64,000 nt of DNA from Costus lasius (taxonomy: Eukaryota > Streptophyta > Magnoliopsida > Zingiberales > Costaceae). The position numbers and the translations under genes are program-made. The notes beneath the pieces were generated by a model. It had not been told where the DNA came from. It worked only from the letters and a program-made list of their open reading frames with translations, and ran no database searches. The stretch lies in contig CM050453.2 in the NCBI GenBank assembly GCA_027563935.2, forward strand, positions 66,696,018 through 66,760,017, written 5' to 3'. Positions 23,484-35,485 of the stretch are shown one piece after another. Each line of letters begins with the position of its first letter. Positions within the stretch are counted from its first letter, which is position 1.

Positions 23484-23812
23484 AAAACTTGTTGTATCCC
23501 AACAAGTAGGTAAACAAAACTTATTTATGAAGTCGCAGCCAAAACCTAAGTGTTGGCGCACAGGGACTTGTCACCCCCTAATACGGCTCTAAAAACTTGT
23601 TGAGTCACCACACTTGTTGTTATCTCCGCAAGTGCACGGATACTCGATGTTGGGGTATGCCCTTAAGGCTAATGTTTGAGGCCTTGGGATTGTATCAGTA
23701 TCATGTAATAAACTCTTGTGTTTATAAAGGCATGGTTATTATTCAGGTTGTTACCTTGTCTGCTGTAATAAGTGTACTACTGAATAATGTCTCAAAGCTG
23801 TTCAGCTAGGCT

Positions 23813-26800
23813 TGTAACATCCCTCAGAATCACACCCCACACGCATACAAGTAAAATACGGGGTTTCAAAAAATTTTTACTCTTCCATTAAAACACAAGA
23901 AGAAAGCGGCATCGAAGGACATTACTACGGAACAGAAAACCGCACAGAACTGAATAGGATCGATTACTAGGAAATAGAAATCCGGAAATCCAGAAAAAAT
24001 CCGGCAGCAAGTATTCTAAACTACTGCTGCACAGACACACATATCTTGTAACAACAACAAACGTCCACACTACACATATGTGGAATTTCAGAAATATACA
24101 GAACTGATTATTCAGATACTAAAATAAACAACACAAATTCGGTTACACATCTCAAATCGGACATTTCAAAATAAGAACCAATTCAATAAAAGAATCCAAG
24201 ACTTGTATCCAATAATTTAAATGAAACAACTATAATATAATATCCTGAAAACAGGCATAAGCCCTCAGGAGATAAAACATGTCATATAGGTCATAATAAA
24301 TTAGGCACGCAGGCCTGATAAATCTTTAGAAGACTATTCTTAGAAATGACATCAAACATTAGCGTCATATTAGCTGTAGCAATTACTGTCTTGATGTCTC
24401 ACCTGAAAACATTTAAACAACGGAGGTGAGCTAAAAAGCTCAGTGAGTAAAAGACACTAAAAGTCATCCATAGTACACATCAAAAATATCATACTTAAGT
24501 TGAAATTCTTTTTATTTAACAGATAAGATAAATCAACTTAACATGCATGCTCATATCAGAAACAAACACAATCAAATACAGATACTTGTAACAATAGGCA
24601 TCAAACAGGTAGGATATGAATATACCAACCCATACCAACTAACCACACCGCCTAATACATCTAAATACAGATCGAAACAGAACTACAGAAATCAGAACTG
24701 ACAGACAGAAAATCAGAATTTTCAGAGTCCAAACGGATAGTCTACATCGGAAACAGAAAGGCCACAGAAGGCCTGATGACCACAGAAGGTCTGACCCCAC
24801 CTCTGCCGAGGACGAGACAATGCATGCATATCAGAAACAGAATGGTAAAGGAGATATCAGTGGGTGGCCCCCGTCTTGTCAGGACGTGGCACTCTGGTCT
24901 CCAATACCCAGAACAGAATGGTAGAGGAGGTATCAGTGGGTGGCCCCCGTCTTGTTAGGACGTGGCACTCTGGCCTCCAAAACCCAGAACTGAATGGTAG
25001 AGGAGGTATCAGTGGGTGGCCCCCGTCTTGTTAGGACGTGGCACTCTGGCCTCCAAAACCCAGAACTGAATGGTAGAGGAGGTATCAGTGGGTGGCCCCC
25101 GTCTTGTTAGGACGTGGCACTCTGGCCTCCAAAACCCAGAACTGAATGGTAGAGGAGGTATCAGTGGGTGGCCCCCGTCTTGTTAGTACGTGGCACTCTG
25201 GCCTCCAATACCCAGAACAGAAATAGTGTCTCAAGGGTCGTAGTAGACTATCAGCACCATTACAGCGCCACAGAAGGAGGGTAAGGACACGGAAGAGTGC
25301 TACACTAGGGCATAATTTTACAGAACAGATTATACTGAAACAGAGAAGTAGGATCAACCACTACTTAATTCTTACATTATGCCCAAAGTCTAACAAACCA
25401 GAAAATGACACACCCCAATATCCAGTCCTTAAACACAGAACAGAAATTATATGAGTGAATTCCTTACAACTAACCTTAATTCATGTCAAACCATTCTATG
25501 TTCTCACAAATGTTTTAACACATTCAAGGTTTTCAGAAACTTCACAACATATAAACAGAATAGGAAATATCCACATAACAAACAATTAAATACAGAACAG
25601 AAATTATTCATATAACAAACATTTAAATACAGAACAGAAATTATTCATGAAATAATCTCCTCAAAATTCCTAAAACCGTGAGCTATAAAATTACTGTAAG
25701 GGGCGCCACTTTCAGAACCTTAACAGAATGTACAAATTTCATGTAATTAATTTCAGTCCCCCACTACAGATAATTTTAATTACACGTTCGTGAAGAAAAT
25801 TGACAAAAGCCCCAAAATTGGCTCGAACTATATTTTCGAAAATTCCTAAGTTCTTAGTTAAATCCCCAATTTTGTTTTCTCTAAAATTTCTCATCAAACA
25901 AATAAATTTTAGAAGAACTACAGACCACAATTTTAGAGGTTAAACCATACAATGTAAATTTTTCTCACAAAGGAATATTTGTCTAACCAAAACATAGCAG
26001 ATTTATATTGTCCGTTTGCAAAATATATTTTTAGTCCAATTTCGAACCAAAGCTAGTCAATATTGTATTCAAAATGAAGCTCTCTGAATCTAGTTTCCAA
26101 TAAAACTGGTTTCACAAGATTTCGAATTTTAGACAGGAAGATATAAGGGTTCGAACATAAGAAGGTCAGAATTTCAGATTTCAAGAAAACAGATTCATAT
26201 ATCAGAATTGCGACATTTATTTCAGATCCAATAACTAATCGAAAATAGGCGTTATGGGAGTCAAAATAAAGCTCTTCGAGCCTACGGTCTAATAAAACTG
26301 ATTTGATAAGATTTCGAGCTATACCTAGGGAGATATGATGGTTCGAACACATAAAGGTCGAAATCCAGAATTTCAGAAAACTGATTTTGTACAGCTAGAT
26401 TGCAATACAGATTGAAATACGAATACAGCTCGGATATGGTCGATATCAGATTCAAATTAAAGCCGAATGTATCTAGTTTCATACAAAATTTATTTCGTGC
26501 GATTTGGATCTATAGACCATGAGATATTGGGGTTATAGTACACAAAGGTCAGATTAACGAATGCAGATTTCAGCAGAACAGGATTTTAAAACCCTATAAT
26601 TATTTGAATTCAACCCCATACGAATAATCATGGCAAATAACGAATTTTAATTCGGATTAGACTCCTTAGGATCGAATTACTCACCAGAAAAATCGCCCAC
26701 AGAGAAAACGCCGAAACAGGGGATCAGGGGTCTCCAGAAAGTTCGTCCACCACCAGTCTGCCACCACCAGCGTTAGAAATTTTGCAGGAGCGCCAAGCAC

Positions 26801-27206
26801 AGTGAGGGGCGACAACACAGGCGGCTAGGGCAAGAAACAAACCACAAATCGTGAGGGAGAGGAGCTCTCACGAATTTTCCCCCTTTTTTTTATTTTTTTT
26901 CCACCCCAAACGGATCCAAGATCCAATAACCCAATTAACTTAAGTGGAAATCGGCTTTAATGGGCTTACCTGGGCTTAACCACCATGCGCCACTCCAATA
27001 ACACAGAAATATGCGCCACCATGGTGGAAGAATTCCAGGAGCAAATAGTCAAGGTTGAGGGTTCGAAGCCCCAACAAAAATAATTATTTTTGCCCTGTAG
27101 GGAAAAGTCCTACAATTAGGCAAAAATCCCAAAATTTTAACCGATAAAAATACAGAAACTGAATTTCTAACCTTAAATCATAATTCAGAAAATCAAGGGC
27201 GTTACA
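23813..27206. mobile_element. Solo LTR L1, TGTAAC...GTTACA, target duplication AGGCT
   Basis: A 3394-bp element bounded by TGTAACATCC and GGGCGTTACA with perfect duplication AGGCT (23808-23812 and 27207-27211). There is no coding region. Size and ends suit the long LTRs of gypsy chromoviruses (Del/Tekay type), but without internal sequence this is an inference. Read on the minus strand it ends in a GC-rich, leader-like segment with a GGTGAGTA-type donor near 26680, suggesting minus orientation. It contains five 76-bp tandem repeats, a degenerate repeat of about 185 bp (26050-26560) and a B-box-like GGGTTCGAAG near 27059. Confidence 0.87.
24841..25220. repeat. Five 76-bp tandem repeats in L1
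   Basis: Units start at 24841, 24917, 24993, 25069 and 25145, all exactly 76 bp apart and nearly identical. Each holds GTGGCCCCCGTC and GGACGTGGCAC; the latter contains ACGTGGC, the core of plant G-box/ABRE elements bound by bZIP proteins. A related array lies in L2 at 48271. Confidence 0.93.
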
Positions 27207-30200
27207 AGGCTGACATGCTAAATGTCCTTAGTCGATATATCTTGGTGAACATGAGACAGCCTTGATATGATTGAGACTAATATGTATTCTAATCTTATAG
27301 GATGCTTCGAGCATGGAATAAGATGTAGACTCATGGGTACATTGGATGTACTGGACAGACCCTACTAGGATATTCAATTGCTTGTCACAATGTGAATGAT
27401 CCTTGACTGCAACAAGTGGCACATGTCCTCTGACTTGAGATCACTTGTGTTTCTAAATGATGATTGTCATTGTTTTGAGGTAGTTCAATATCATTTGAAA
27501 CATAATGGTTATAGACTATCTTGGATAATGATCATGAGTCAGGTTAGGGCACTAGTGATAGATAGAGGATTGCCGTCTCCTTGTTGAAGGAGTGTGGTGT
27601 TCTATAGGGGCCCCCTAGATGAGATGATTGAGAAAGTGTATGGCCATACCCAGGTGACTATGCTCATCTAATCTAATCATGCTCATCATATTGGAGTTAC
27701 AAGCTTGACAGGCTTGTCCAATAAGAACATCCAGTGGCAAAGGAAACATGTAATGCCTAGTGAGTTGATTCACGCTTGTGCTGTGGTTTGGGTGAAGTCT
27801 TGGAAGACTCTTTCCTTTATATCGGGAGACAGTGATGTGTTGCTAGATACCCCTCACTGATCGTGATAACGTGAGTTATCGTTACCGACATTTAAAGGAA
27901 ACCCTCAGGGTCGCACAATTTGGTGATATGGCTTACTTAAGTCAGATCGTGTGGATTGAATTGTTTAGGTTCAGTTTAAAGGGAAAGAGACTCTGATTGT
28001 AAGTGAGATCTGGTCTGATCATGTTTGATTGATTGGGGCTTGAGATCGGTAAGCTTCGATCGAGAGAGTTGATGCTAGATCGGTGAGATCAAGAGCATCA
28101 AGAGATGAACGGTTAGATCTTGAACCCTTTGGTTCAGAGTGAGATCTAGACCATGGCTTGGGCTGGTTTAATTTGGTTCTTGAACCAAATTGAAGTGGAT
28201 TAAAGTTGCTTGAACCGGTTCACAAAGGGTGAATGCTTGGTTCAAGGCGTTAGGCGTTTTTGGTTTGGTTGTGGCGCATGGCTTCATATCTTCCATTTAT
28301 GGAATGTAATGAAGGCGACTTCACCTTAACGCAAAAGCGTTTTGAACGCTCGACTTCACTCTTCTCTTCTCAACGTTCCTCTTTGGGGGCGAAAGGATTC
28401 GGACGAGAAGGAGAAGAAGAAGGTTACACTCGCCAAGCTTCATCTCGGAAACACCCTCACGCGACAAGGATTCTTTGAAGTGCTTTTGCTAGCACAAAGG
28501 ACTCAAAGAGCAAGCTATCGTCATCAGTTGTGTGCGTCACCTTTGGAGAAGGAGCACTTGAACCTTTGCTTCCAAGGCATCATCAAATCGATGGCATTGG
28601 TATGATCTTTTAGATATATTCCTCTTATACAAGTTGATCATATGCTTTTATGATTGCGATCCCATGAAGCCCTATCTTCCGCTTGCAAAACTCTATATGT
28701 GCGCCACAATCAGGGTTTCGGCTTCCCTCTTGAAAGGGGTTTTCTACAAGTTTCGGCCCCCCTCTTGAAAGGGGTTTCTTCACTCGAAGTAGTAAAGAAG
28801 ATATCAATCCCACAGAGACCTATGTTGTCAAGTACCAAATAATTGATTTCTTCCTATCTAGGTAATCAAATAGAAGTTAAGCAAAGATTGAAAACACACG
28901 GAAAAATACTATTAGAGAGAAACTGGGACTCGGGTTTCATTCACTTTAATTTTCATGACTAGATATATAAAGGTATTATTCATCAATCAAATTCTATTTT
29001 GATAAAGGCTTAATTTACTTGGCAAAGAGATTAATGCACTTTCATGCAAATAACCATGCAGAGACCAATCCTCGCTTTCGCGCAAGATTTATCCCAAGCT
29101 ACTGATAAGTAAATCATCGAACAAAGAACTCGAGGATCACTTTCGTGCATCTGAGTTCTTAGTCGATCACCTCTAGCGGAAACTCAAGGATCACTTTCGT
29201 GCATCCGAGTCTCAACATTAGTTCTACCTATGGTTCTCCAACGTTCTGATCCTCACTTTCGTGCAAGATCTCCACGTTTGACACAATAACTCGATCCTAA
29301 GTTCATAATTATCATCATGACAGTTCTATTTACTAAAATAAAGAAATAAGAACTTAACCTAATTTCTTATGGTGAGTTCCGATTAATCAATTTTAGGATT
29401 CCAAATTCTCAAGCAAGTCACCTATCAGTCTTTATTGCGAAAACTCTAATTCATGATGACAAAGAGTAAACTAAGGAAGAATCTTAGAGTAATAATCGCA
29501 TAGGTAAAATTATCCAGATAGAATAATCAAGATGAAAGTAAAAAGTATCTAGTCATTAAGAAAATTAAAGGGAATTACTCCCCCATGTCCCAAAGATGTT
29601 TAAGCTAGCATGGTGAAGAAAATACAATATTCCATAATTTCAGAAGATCGAAAATCAAAGGAAAAGAGTGTTTAGGAAAATACACCACGGCTGTGAAAAT
29701 AAACACAGCCGTAATTTGTAGAAGTGTCGGCGTCTCCTTTTTCCTTGATTTCTCCTCCAATTAATCTTCTTTTGTTCTGAAACTTATAGGATGTTGTCTC
29801 CTCCTCCAGGCGAAGCTTCAGTGTGATTTTCACTGCCGGAGATGCTCTGGATTTGTTGCGGCGGGGGAACCCTAGGTGGCGTGAATCGCGATTTCTCTCT
29901 GTAGAGTTGATGAAAATTGGGGCTTTTGGTGTCTTCCTATTCCTCTCATCGAAGGCTCCCTTTCTTCTTCTTACGGCTTCGTCTTTAAAGCCCTGGATCA
30001 TCCGCCATCCTCTCTGCAATAATCAGGCTTCGAAATTGACCGGGAGTTGCGTTTAAAAACTAAAATACATCAGTGTAATATTTTGTGGCAGTACTGTAAA
30101 ATCAGTCGTGTTCTCTAATCTAATATTGTCTGTACAATACGGCACCGTAAAATGGTTCACGGTACTATCGTAAAATCGGTTGAACTTTCTGGTCGAATTC

Positions 30201-30511
30201 GTCTAGAAAATACGGCCCGTGTAATGTCTTACGGCAGTGCGGTATTTTACTCAGAATCTTGTGTTGCTCCGATTTGCGTGAAATTTGTCGGGTGATCTCC
30301 TCTTGATCATGGTAACTCTTCCATGTATTTGATTTTGCTCGAAAATGCCTCAAAATATTGCCTTTTTACCTAAAAATCATGAAAAACCAAAATAGAAGTA
30401 GACTTTGCAATATTTGATAAATTTAGCATAAAAATAAGCAAAAAATCTTCGATTTAGCATGAAAAGATATATAAAATGATACAAAATATACTATATATTT
30501 TGGTGTCATCA

Positions 30512-31527
30512 GCTACACCTTATAGGCCACCTATACCTTTCCCCAAAGATTAGTACAAGCAAAATTAGACAAGTAATTTGGAAAATTTCTTGATGTTTTA
30601 AAGAAGCTTTATATTAATATTCCATTCACTGAAGCTTTATCTCAAATGCCTTCATATGCTAAATTTTTGAACGAGATTTTATCAACTAAGAGAAAGATAG
30701 AGGACTATGGTACTGTGGCTTTAACTGAAGAGTGTAGTGCTATTATCCAGAATAAACTGTCATCGAAATTAAAAGATCCAGGTAGTTTCTCTATTCCTTG
30801 TTCTATTGGAAGTATGGCTTTTGACTGAGCCTTATGTGATTTGGGTGCTAGTGTAAGCCTAATGCCATTATCTATTTGCAGTAAATTAGACATTGGCGAG
30901 CTTAAACCAACTTCAATATCCTTGCAACTTGCTGATTGATCGGTAAAGTACCCAGTTGGTATTCTAGAAAATGTTCTAGTTCAAATAGGTAAGTATTTCA
31001 TATCGGCAGATTTTATAGTTCTTGAGATGGAGGAAAGTCACAAAAATCCAATTATACTTGGTAGACCCTTTTTGGCCACAGTAGGAGCAGTCATAGATGT
31101 TAGGAAAGGAAAACTCATATTTGATATTTGTGAAAATATAATTGAGTTTGATTTAATAGATTCATTGAAAAAAGCATCATATTCAGGATCATGCTATAGT
31201 ATTGATGTAATAGATGATGTTGTTAGTGATATGCATAACTTATTTGATGAGCCCTCTAATATTGAGACTGGCACTTTTTCTGAGTGTGTGAATAAAGGAT
31301 TTCAGGAGAATGTTGATTCAAAAACTAAAAAGAGAAAGAAGAAGAGGCAGAGAAGAAGAGAAAGATTGAAACTGCTTAAGAAAGGAAAAAGGTTCTTGGG
31401 TAAAGTTGGACACTGTTTCTTGAATGAGCCTTATGCATTGAGAAGTGGAGAACAAAACATGGAGAAGTCAGAATGGCGACTGAAGGCACCACCACGATCA
31501 AATCCGAGTGCAGAATGGTCAAGCTAA
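30512..31527 (+). pseudogene. Athila E gag end and aspartic protease remnant
   Basis: Plus-strand Athila-type sequence that runs through the linker FPQRL...LDK, INIPFTEALSQMPSYAKF and ALTEECSAI into the protease DLGAS-LMPLS region (active-site Asp at 30838) and IILGRPFLAT. In-frame stops occur in the LDK-FGKF segment (from CAA) and at 30826 and 30937 (each where relatives have an Arg codon, so CGA to TGA). The frame ends in a very basic Lys/Arg tail (31320-31400) and TAA at 31527. No RT, RNase H or integrase follows; the sequence passes directly to the post-pol GGAGGCAACCC motif near 31553. This suggests a pol-deleted, non-autonomous element. Confidence 0.85.
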
Positions 31528-32755
31528 TGACCTTTAAACTAGCGCTTCTTTGGAGGCAACCCTAGCACTCTTACTTTAGTTTATTTTCTTTTAATTTGTT
31601 TTTATTTTTTATTTTTGCTATTAAAACTAATTGTTCTTCTCTTTTTGTAGGTAAAATCAAGTTTTGGTGCAAATTACGGCACTACCGTAATGAAAATTAC
31701 GGTGCCATATTTCTAGTCTGTTTTCAACCAGAAAGTTGAGATGCAATTACGGCACTACCGTAAGTATTTTTACGTGCCGTATTTTTGTTCCAAAATCCTC
31801 CTAAAAGTTTTGTCACTTTTACGGCACTACTGTAAATAATTTTACGGGTTGTATTTTTTATTTTTGTTTTTTAATTTTTCTTAAAAAAAATCTGTGATTG
31901 TTTTTACGGTACTTCCGTAACCAATTTCACGGCACCGTATTTTTGAGCATTTTCTCTGATGAGAGTTTCGAGCGTTTCACGACTGTGCTGTAACCATTTT
32001 TGTGGTATCGTATTTACTACAGGTTTTTGACTCACGAGTTTTTTGGAAATTACGGTACTACCATAACTCTTTACACGGTACCGTTATTAGGGACTTTTTT
32101 GACCCGATAGTTTGAGCCATTTTATGATACTGCCGTATAGATATTACGGCTTGTGTTTTTAGAATTCATCACATTACGACACCGCCGCAATGGAAATTAC
32201 GGCCGTAATTCTGTCAGCCCACGTGATTTGCCCTGCCATTTTTAGGGTTTCTGTACTATTTTTTCCCATTCTCTTGTGCCGACTTCGAACCTCTGACCTT
32301 CTCTGACCTTCAGAGCATGCCGGCGACCCTCCCATCCAGCTTCGGCCGCCGATTTGGTACTTTCTTACCCAATTTTTCCGTTTTGGCATGTTTTCACGAG
32401 ATTTCCGCCCTTTCCTTCATTTCTTTCCGTTTCTTGGTCGATTCCTGAAATTTTTGCTTGCATTTACTTTTAGGATGGTAGGCGACTCTTCCTAGTTTGA
32501 TTCTGGAAAATTTTGACTGGTTTTGGAGCAATTTTGATGCTTGAATGAGTACAATCGGCTGAGTTTTTCATGCTTACTGTTTAGCTTTATCTTTCTAGTT
32601 TAAATTTTAGGTTTAAGCTTGATTTTAACTGGTTCCTGTTCTTATGATGATTGTTGAGTGAAGATGTTCATTTCTAGAAGAGATTGGAAGCATGATTTCT
32701 ATTAGAACTCGATTTTTTTGTTATGTCGTGTTTCAATTTCAACACTTGTATCCAG
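31528..32755 (+). repeat. Athila E spacer with TACGG palindrome array
   Basis: Noncoding spacer between the protease remnant and the ATHILA ORF. From about 31670 to 32215 it holds roughly eight degenerate units of some 60-75 bp, each with palindromes such as TTACGGCACTACCGTAA and a second TTACGG...CCGTATTT. The same motifs recur in the Athila LTRs. The rest is T-rich, ending in a polypyrimidine tract and TATCCAG just before the ATG at 32756, a possible splice acceptor. Confidence 0.78.
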
Positions 32756-34153
32756 ATGGCACCCAAGATTAAGGCTGTGGTTTCAAAAAGAAAAGGCAAG
32801 GGACCAGCTGAGTCTTCAACCCCACCGAATCCCTATGGTATAATTTTTAGGGATGAAATTCAGGAAGCAAGATACAACAAATTGGTAGAGAGGAGAGTAG
32901 TAAACACAAAATATGCTGATCGTCGTACCTTGGAAGCCCTAGGGCTTTATGAAGATGTGTTTTGGATGTTCGATCCTATTAGAGCGAAGAAGTTTTTCCA
33001 AATGACCTCACAAACTTATTTGCCCTTAGTGCTAGAGTTTTTGAGTAGTATAGATATGGACTTACATGAGTTTACTGATAGACATGTTGAAGGTGAGATC
33101 ACCTTCTGCATTGCTAACATTGAGAAGAGACTCACCATGAGAGACATCAGGACTATATTCCATTTAGCACCTGGAGGACACACATGTGTATCGCTTGGGA
33201 TTGTGGAGTGTATTTTGGAACCAAATTTCTTCAGAGGTTCACTTTTTAGCAGTAGTAGCCAAAGCTTCCAAGATTACCAACCCCTGTATCAAGTATGCGC
33301 GCGGAGTTATTGCTCACACAGTGTTTGGGAGAGGCGACAGTGATGGCATGGTGAGACAAACTGAGCTTTTCTTCTTATGGAGTATGTTATATGGATATCC
33401 ACTGGATGTTGCATTCTTTTTGTCAAACATATGGATAAAGTAGCGACGGCAAAGAAAGGAGCCATTGTGATAGGTGGTCTCATTACACCTATAGCTTTGT
33501 ATCTTAATGTTGAACCTTATGGGATTGAGGTGGCCAGAGGAAATTCTAGATTGGATATGGAGTCATATATGGCCATGAAGATGATTGTTAGAGAAGGTGA
33601 CACCTTCTCGTTAGTTCTTGGACCAGGAGGTCAGAAATTTCCCTTGCCCAACACTGAGAAAACCTCTGTGAAGAATCAAGCAAACTGGAAGCTGACTCCT
33701 AGCGACGCCGATTATGCTATGCCACCCCCTCTTGATACCGTACCACCACCACCCACCTGGGGTGGTGGAGATGACCCATTTGGTATGGGAATGGATCCAC
33801 CATCTCGGGGTGCTTCAGGATCCTCACACCGAGCTACAGATAGAGGATGGTCGAGTGCCTTCGACCCAGGGTTTCAGGCTCTCTTTGCTCAGATGTACCG
33901 TCAGGAACATCGCATGGAGAAGATGCTTGATTCTATGGGGAGGATGTCTGACACCATGCATCACATTCATGAGGATGTAGAAGAGTTAAGTAATTACATG
34001 GAAGAGATGCGAAACTTTCTCTATAATCATTTTAGTTTTGAGGATTCCAGGAGAGGTGGAGTTTATGGAGGATATCAGGGAGAGCAGCAGGACAATCACA
34101 TGGATGCAGCTGCCGAGGACACAGAGGAGATCAGATCTGATGATGATGAGTAG
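32756..34153 (+). pseudogene. ATHILA ORF (env-position gene) with two frameshifts
   Basis: Start chosen at MAPKIKAVVSKRKGKG (32756), preceded by a possible splice acceptor. The protein matches the ATHILA ORF-1/putative plant transposon protein type: RRTLEALGLYEDVFWMF, FCIANIEKRLTMRDI, then GVIAHTVFGRGDSDGMVRQ and KKGAIVIGGLITPIA. Residues from about 33225 to 33420 lie in a shifted frame, and the original frame resumes after KHMDKVAT. Two compensating indels therefore broke an otherwise open gene of about 460 codons. The C-terminus has a proline-rich stretch, a Met/Glu-rich probable coiled coil (33890-34030) and an acidic tail. Such genes occupy the env position in Athila elements; their function is unknown, and no signal peptide or membrane segment is evident. 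Confidence 0.8.
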
Positions 34154-35485
34154 AGTTTTGTGAGTATCTCTTTCCTTACTTCTTTATATTTCATTTTCCT
34201 CATCTTATTAATGTTTCATGTTTTATAGGGAAGGATGATTCCTCCAAACGTTTGGTGTCCGCCATCACTATCTTGCTTATTCTCAGTTGATTGCTTAATC
34301 ATTCGATGTGGTTGTATAATATTTTGATATTGATATTGATTTCGATTGAGTTGTATTACACTTGATGATATTTTGATATTGAGCACCTTGTGGAGGTGCA
34401 TATTGTTGCATGATGACTTGTATGATTTGATGCTGAATGAGTATATGCTATTCTTGTTGATATGATTATTTTGTGCCCTAGTGTGTTTTTGAAGAAAATT
34501 CTTGTTGATAGTATGATTTTCTTGATGGAGAATTTGTTCATGAATGTGATTAGGACTAGACCTATTATGTTTAATTTATTTCTCTAATATATATCTGCCT
34601 TTGGAATTTTTCATTGATTGATGAATTAAATTTTGGGTAGACATGTTATTTGATGAATTTGGTTTGAAAAGTGAAGCTACTTCTTTAAATAAAATTAGCA
34701 TATGAGTATGATTTTTGAATTGATATTGATTGATTAATTTAGTTGATGTTCATACTATTTGCTATTTGTTGGGAAGAAAGATTCCATGATCCAAATAAAG
34801 AGAGTAACGACTCTCTTACTTGGCACTGCGCAAAATTGACAGTGGTACCAAAGATATGGGTTGAAGTCAAAATGAGAGAAAAGAAAAATCAAGAGAATGA
34901 CTCCTCATCTTGGCACCATGTTGATTTCCGGTGGTACCTAAGTTTAGAGTTGAAGTCCAAAAAGAAAATGAATATATCTATGTGGGTACATACCTTGGAG
35001 AGAAATCATTTCATATTAACTCCGCAAACTTTGGTAAAATTCTTCCTACTAAAAAGATATGAGTTCTATTACATTGGTTATGTGATCAGTGTGCTCTAAC
35101 TTTGTCACCAGAAAAAAGGTGGTAATTGAATTAGATAATATGAACGATGCATAAAAGGGAGGAACTAAAAAATTATGAGTAGAAAAAGATCTTGGAAATC
35201 CTATTCCTACAAACAAAAGTATGATAGTTTTGAACTGAAACTGGATGAAATCTTGATATTGAAATTCTAATTATTGTACAAGTTGCGAAGTTTTATTTGA
35301 TTAAGTTGTAGACCTTGAGAATTGAATTCAAAGGATGGTATGTCTATTTAAAATTTTATGAAACAATTGGTGAGATTTTTCATTAGTGATTGTATTTTAG
35401 AAACATATTCTTCATAAGAAAGTCTTTTCCTTTGATCAATTTTTGATTTTGCTTGAGGACAAGCAAAGTTTGAGCCTTATGTATT
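34154..35485 (+). other. Athila E 3' noncoding region
   Basis: AT-rich sequence with no credible gene. Two related units of about 95 bp, with TTGGCAC...GTGGTACC...GTTGAAGTC (about 34815-34970), form a short degenerate tandem repeat. GCTTGAGGACAAGCAAAG (35453-35470), characteristic of the region just before Athila 3' LTRs, is present, but the expected G-rich polypurine tract is degraded. Confidence 0.72.

Larger units (their letters stand above)
23648..28782 (+). mobile_element. Solo LTR K (copia), target duplication CTCGA, containing L1
   Basis: Copia LTR TGTTGGGG...TTTCTTCA with net length about 1736 bp after removing L1. A perfect duplication CTCGA (23643-23647 and 28783-28787) marks insertion into the D LTR. 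The gag mini-exon ATGGCATTG plus GT is at 28591-28601. The LTR end carries a short duplication of a TTTCGGC...CCTCTTGAAAGGGG segment. Confidence 0.94.
23490..30511 (-). repeat. Athila D 5' LTR (minus strand), split by solo LTR K
   Basis: The LTR begins on the minus strand with TGATGACACC at 30511 and ends ...GATACAACA at 23490. Removing K and one CTCGA duplication leaves about 1.88 kb, similar to solo LTR E2 (1845 bp). Segments are 23490-23647 and 28788-30511. It contains repeated CACTTTCGTGCA motifs (about 29070-29280) and TACGGCA...CCGTA palindromes (30060-30260). It abuts the Athila E protease remnant at 30512, so D probably inserted into E. The partner duplication is lost. Confidence 0.85.

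Noticed and set aside
24841..25220. Regular repeats considered as a CRISPR array
   Set aside because: Whole 76-bp units are near-identical with no unique spacers, and the setting is a plant LTR.
28260..28605. Open frames in the 3' part of solo LTR K
   Set aside because: Overlapping frames in LTR leader sequence, not shared with other copies.
32756..34153. Reading the Athila ORF as a viral envelope gene
   Set aside because: No signal peptide, membrane segment or envelope motif is visible; only its position is env-like.
34743..35099. 118-codon open frame in the Athila E 3' noncoding region
   Set aside because: It covers a degenerate tandem repeat, has no recognisable motif and lies where these elements have no gene.
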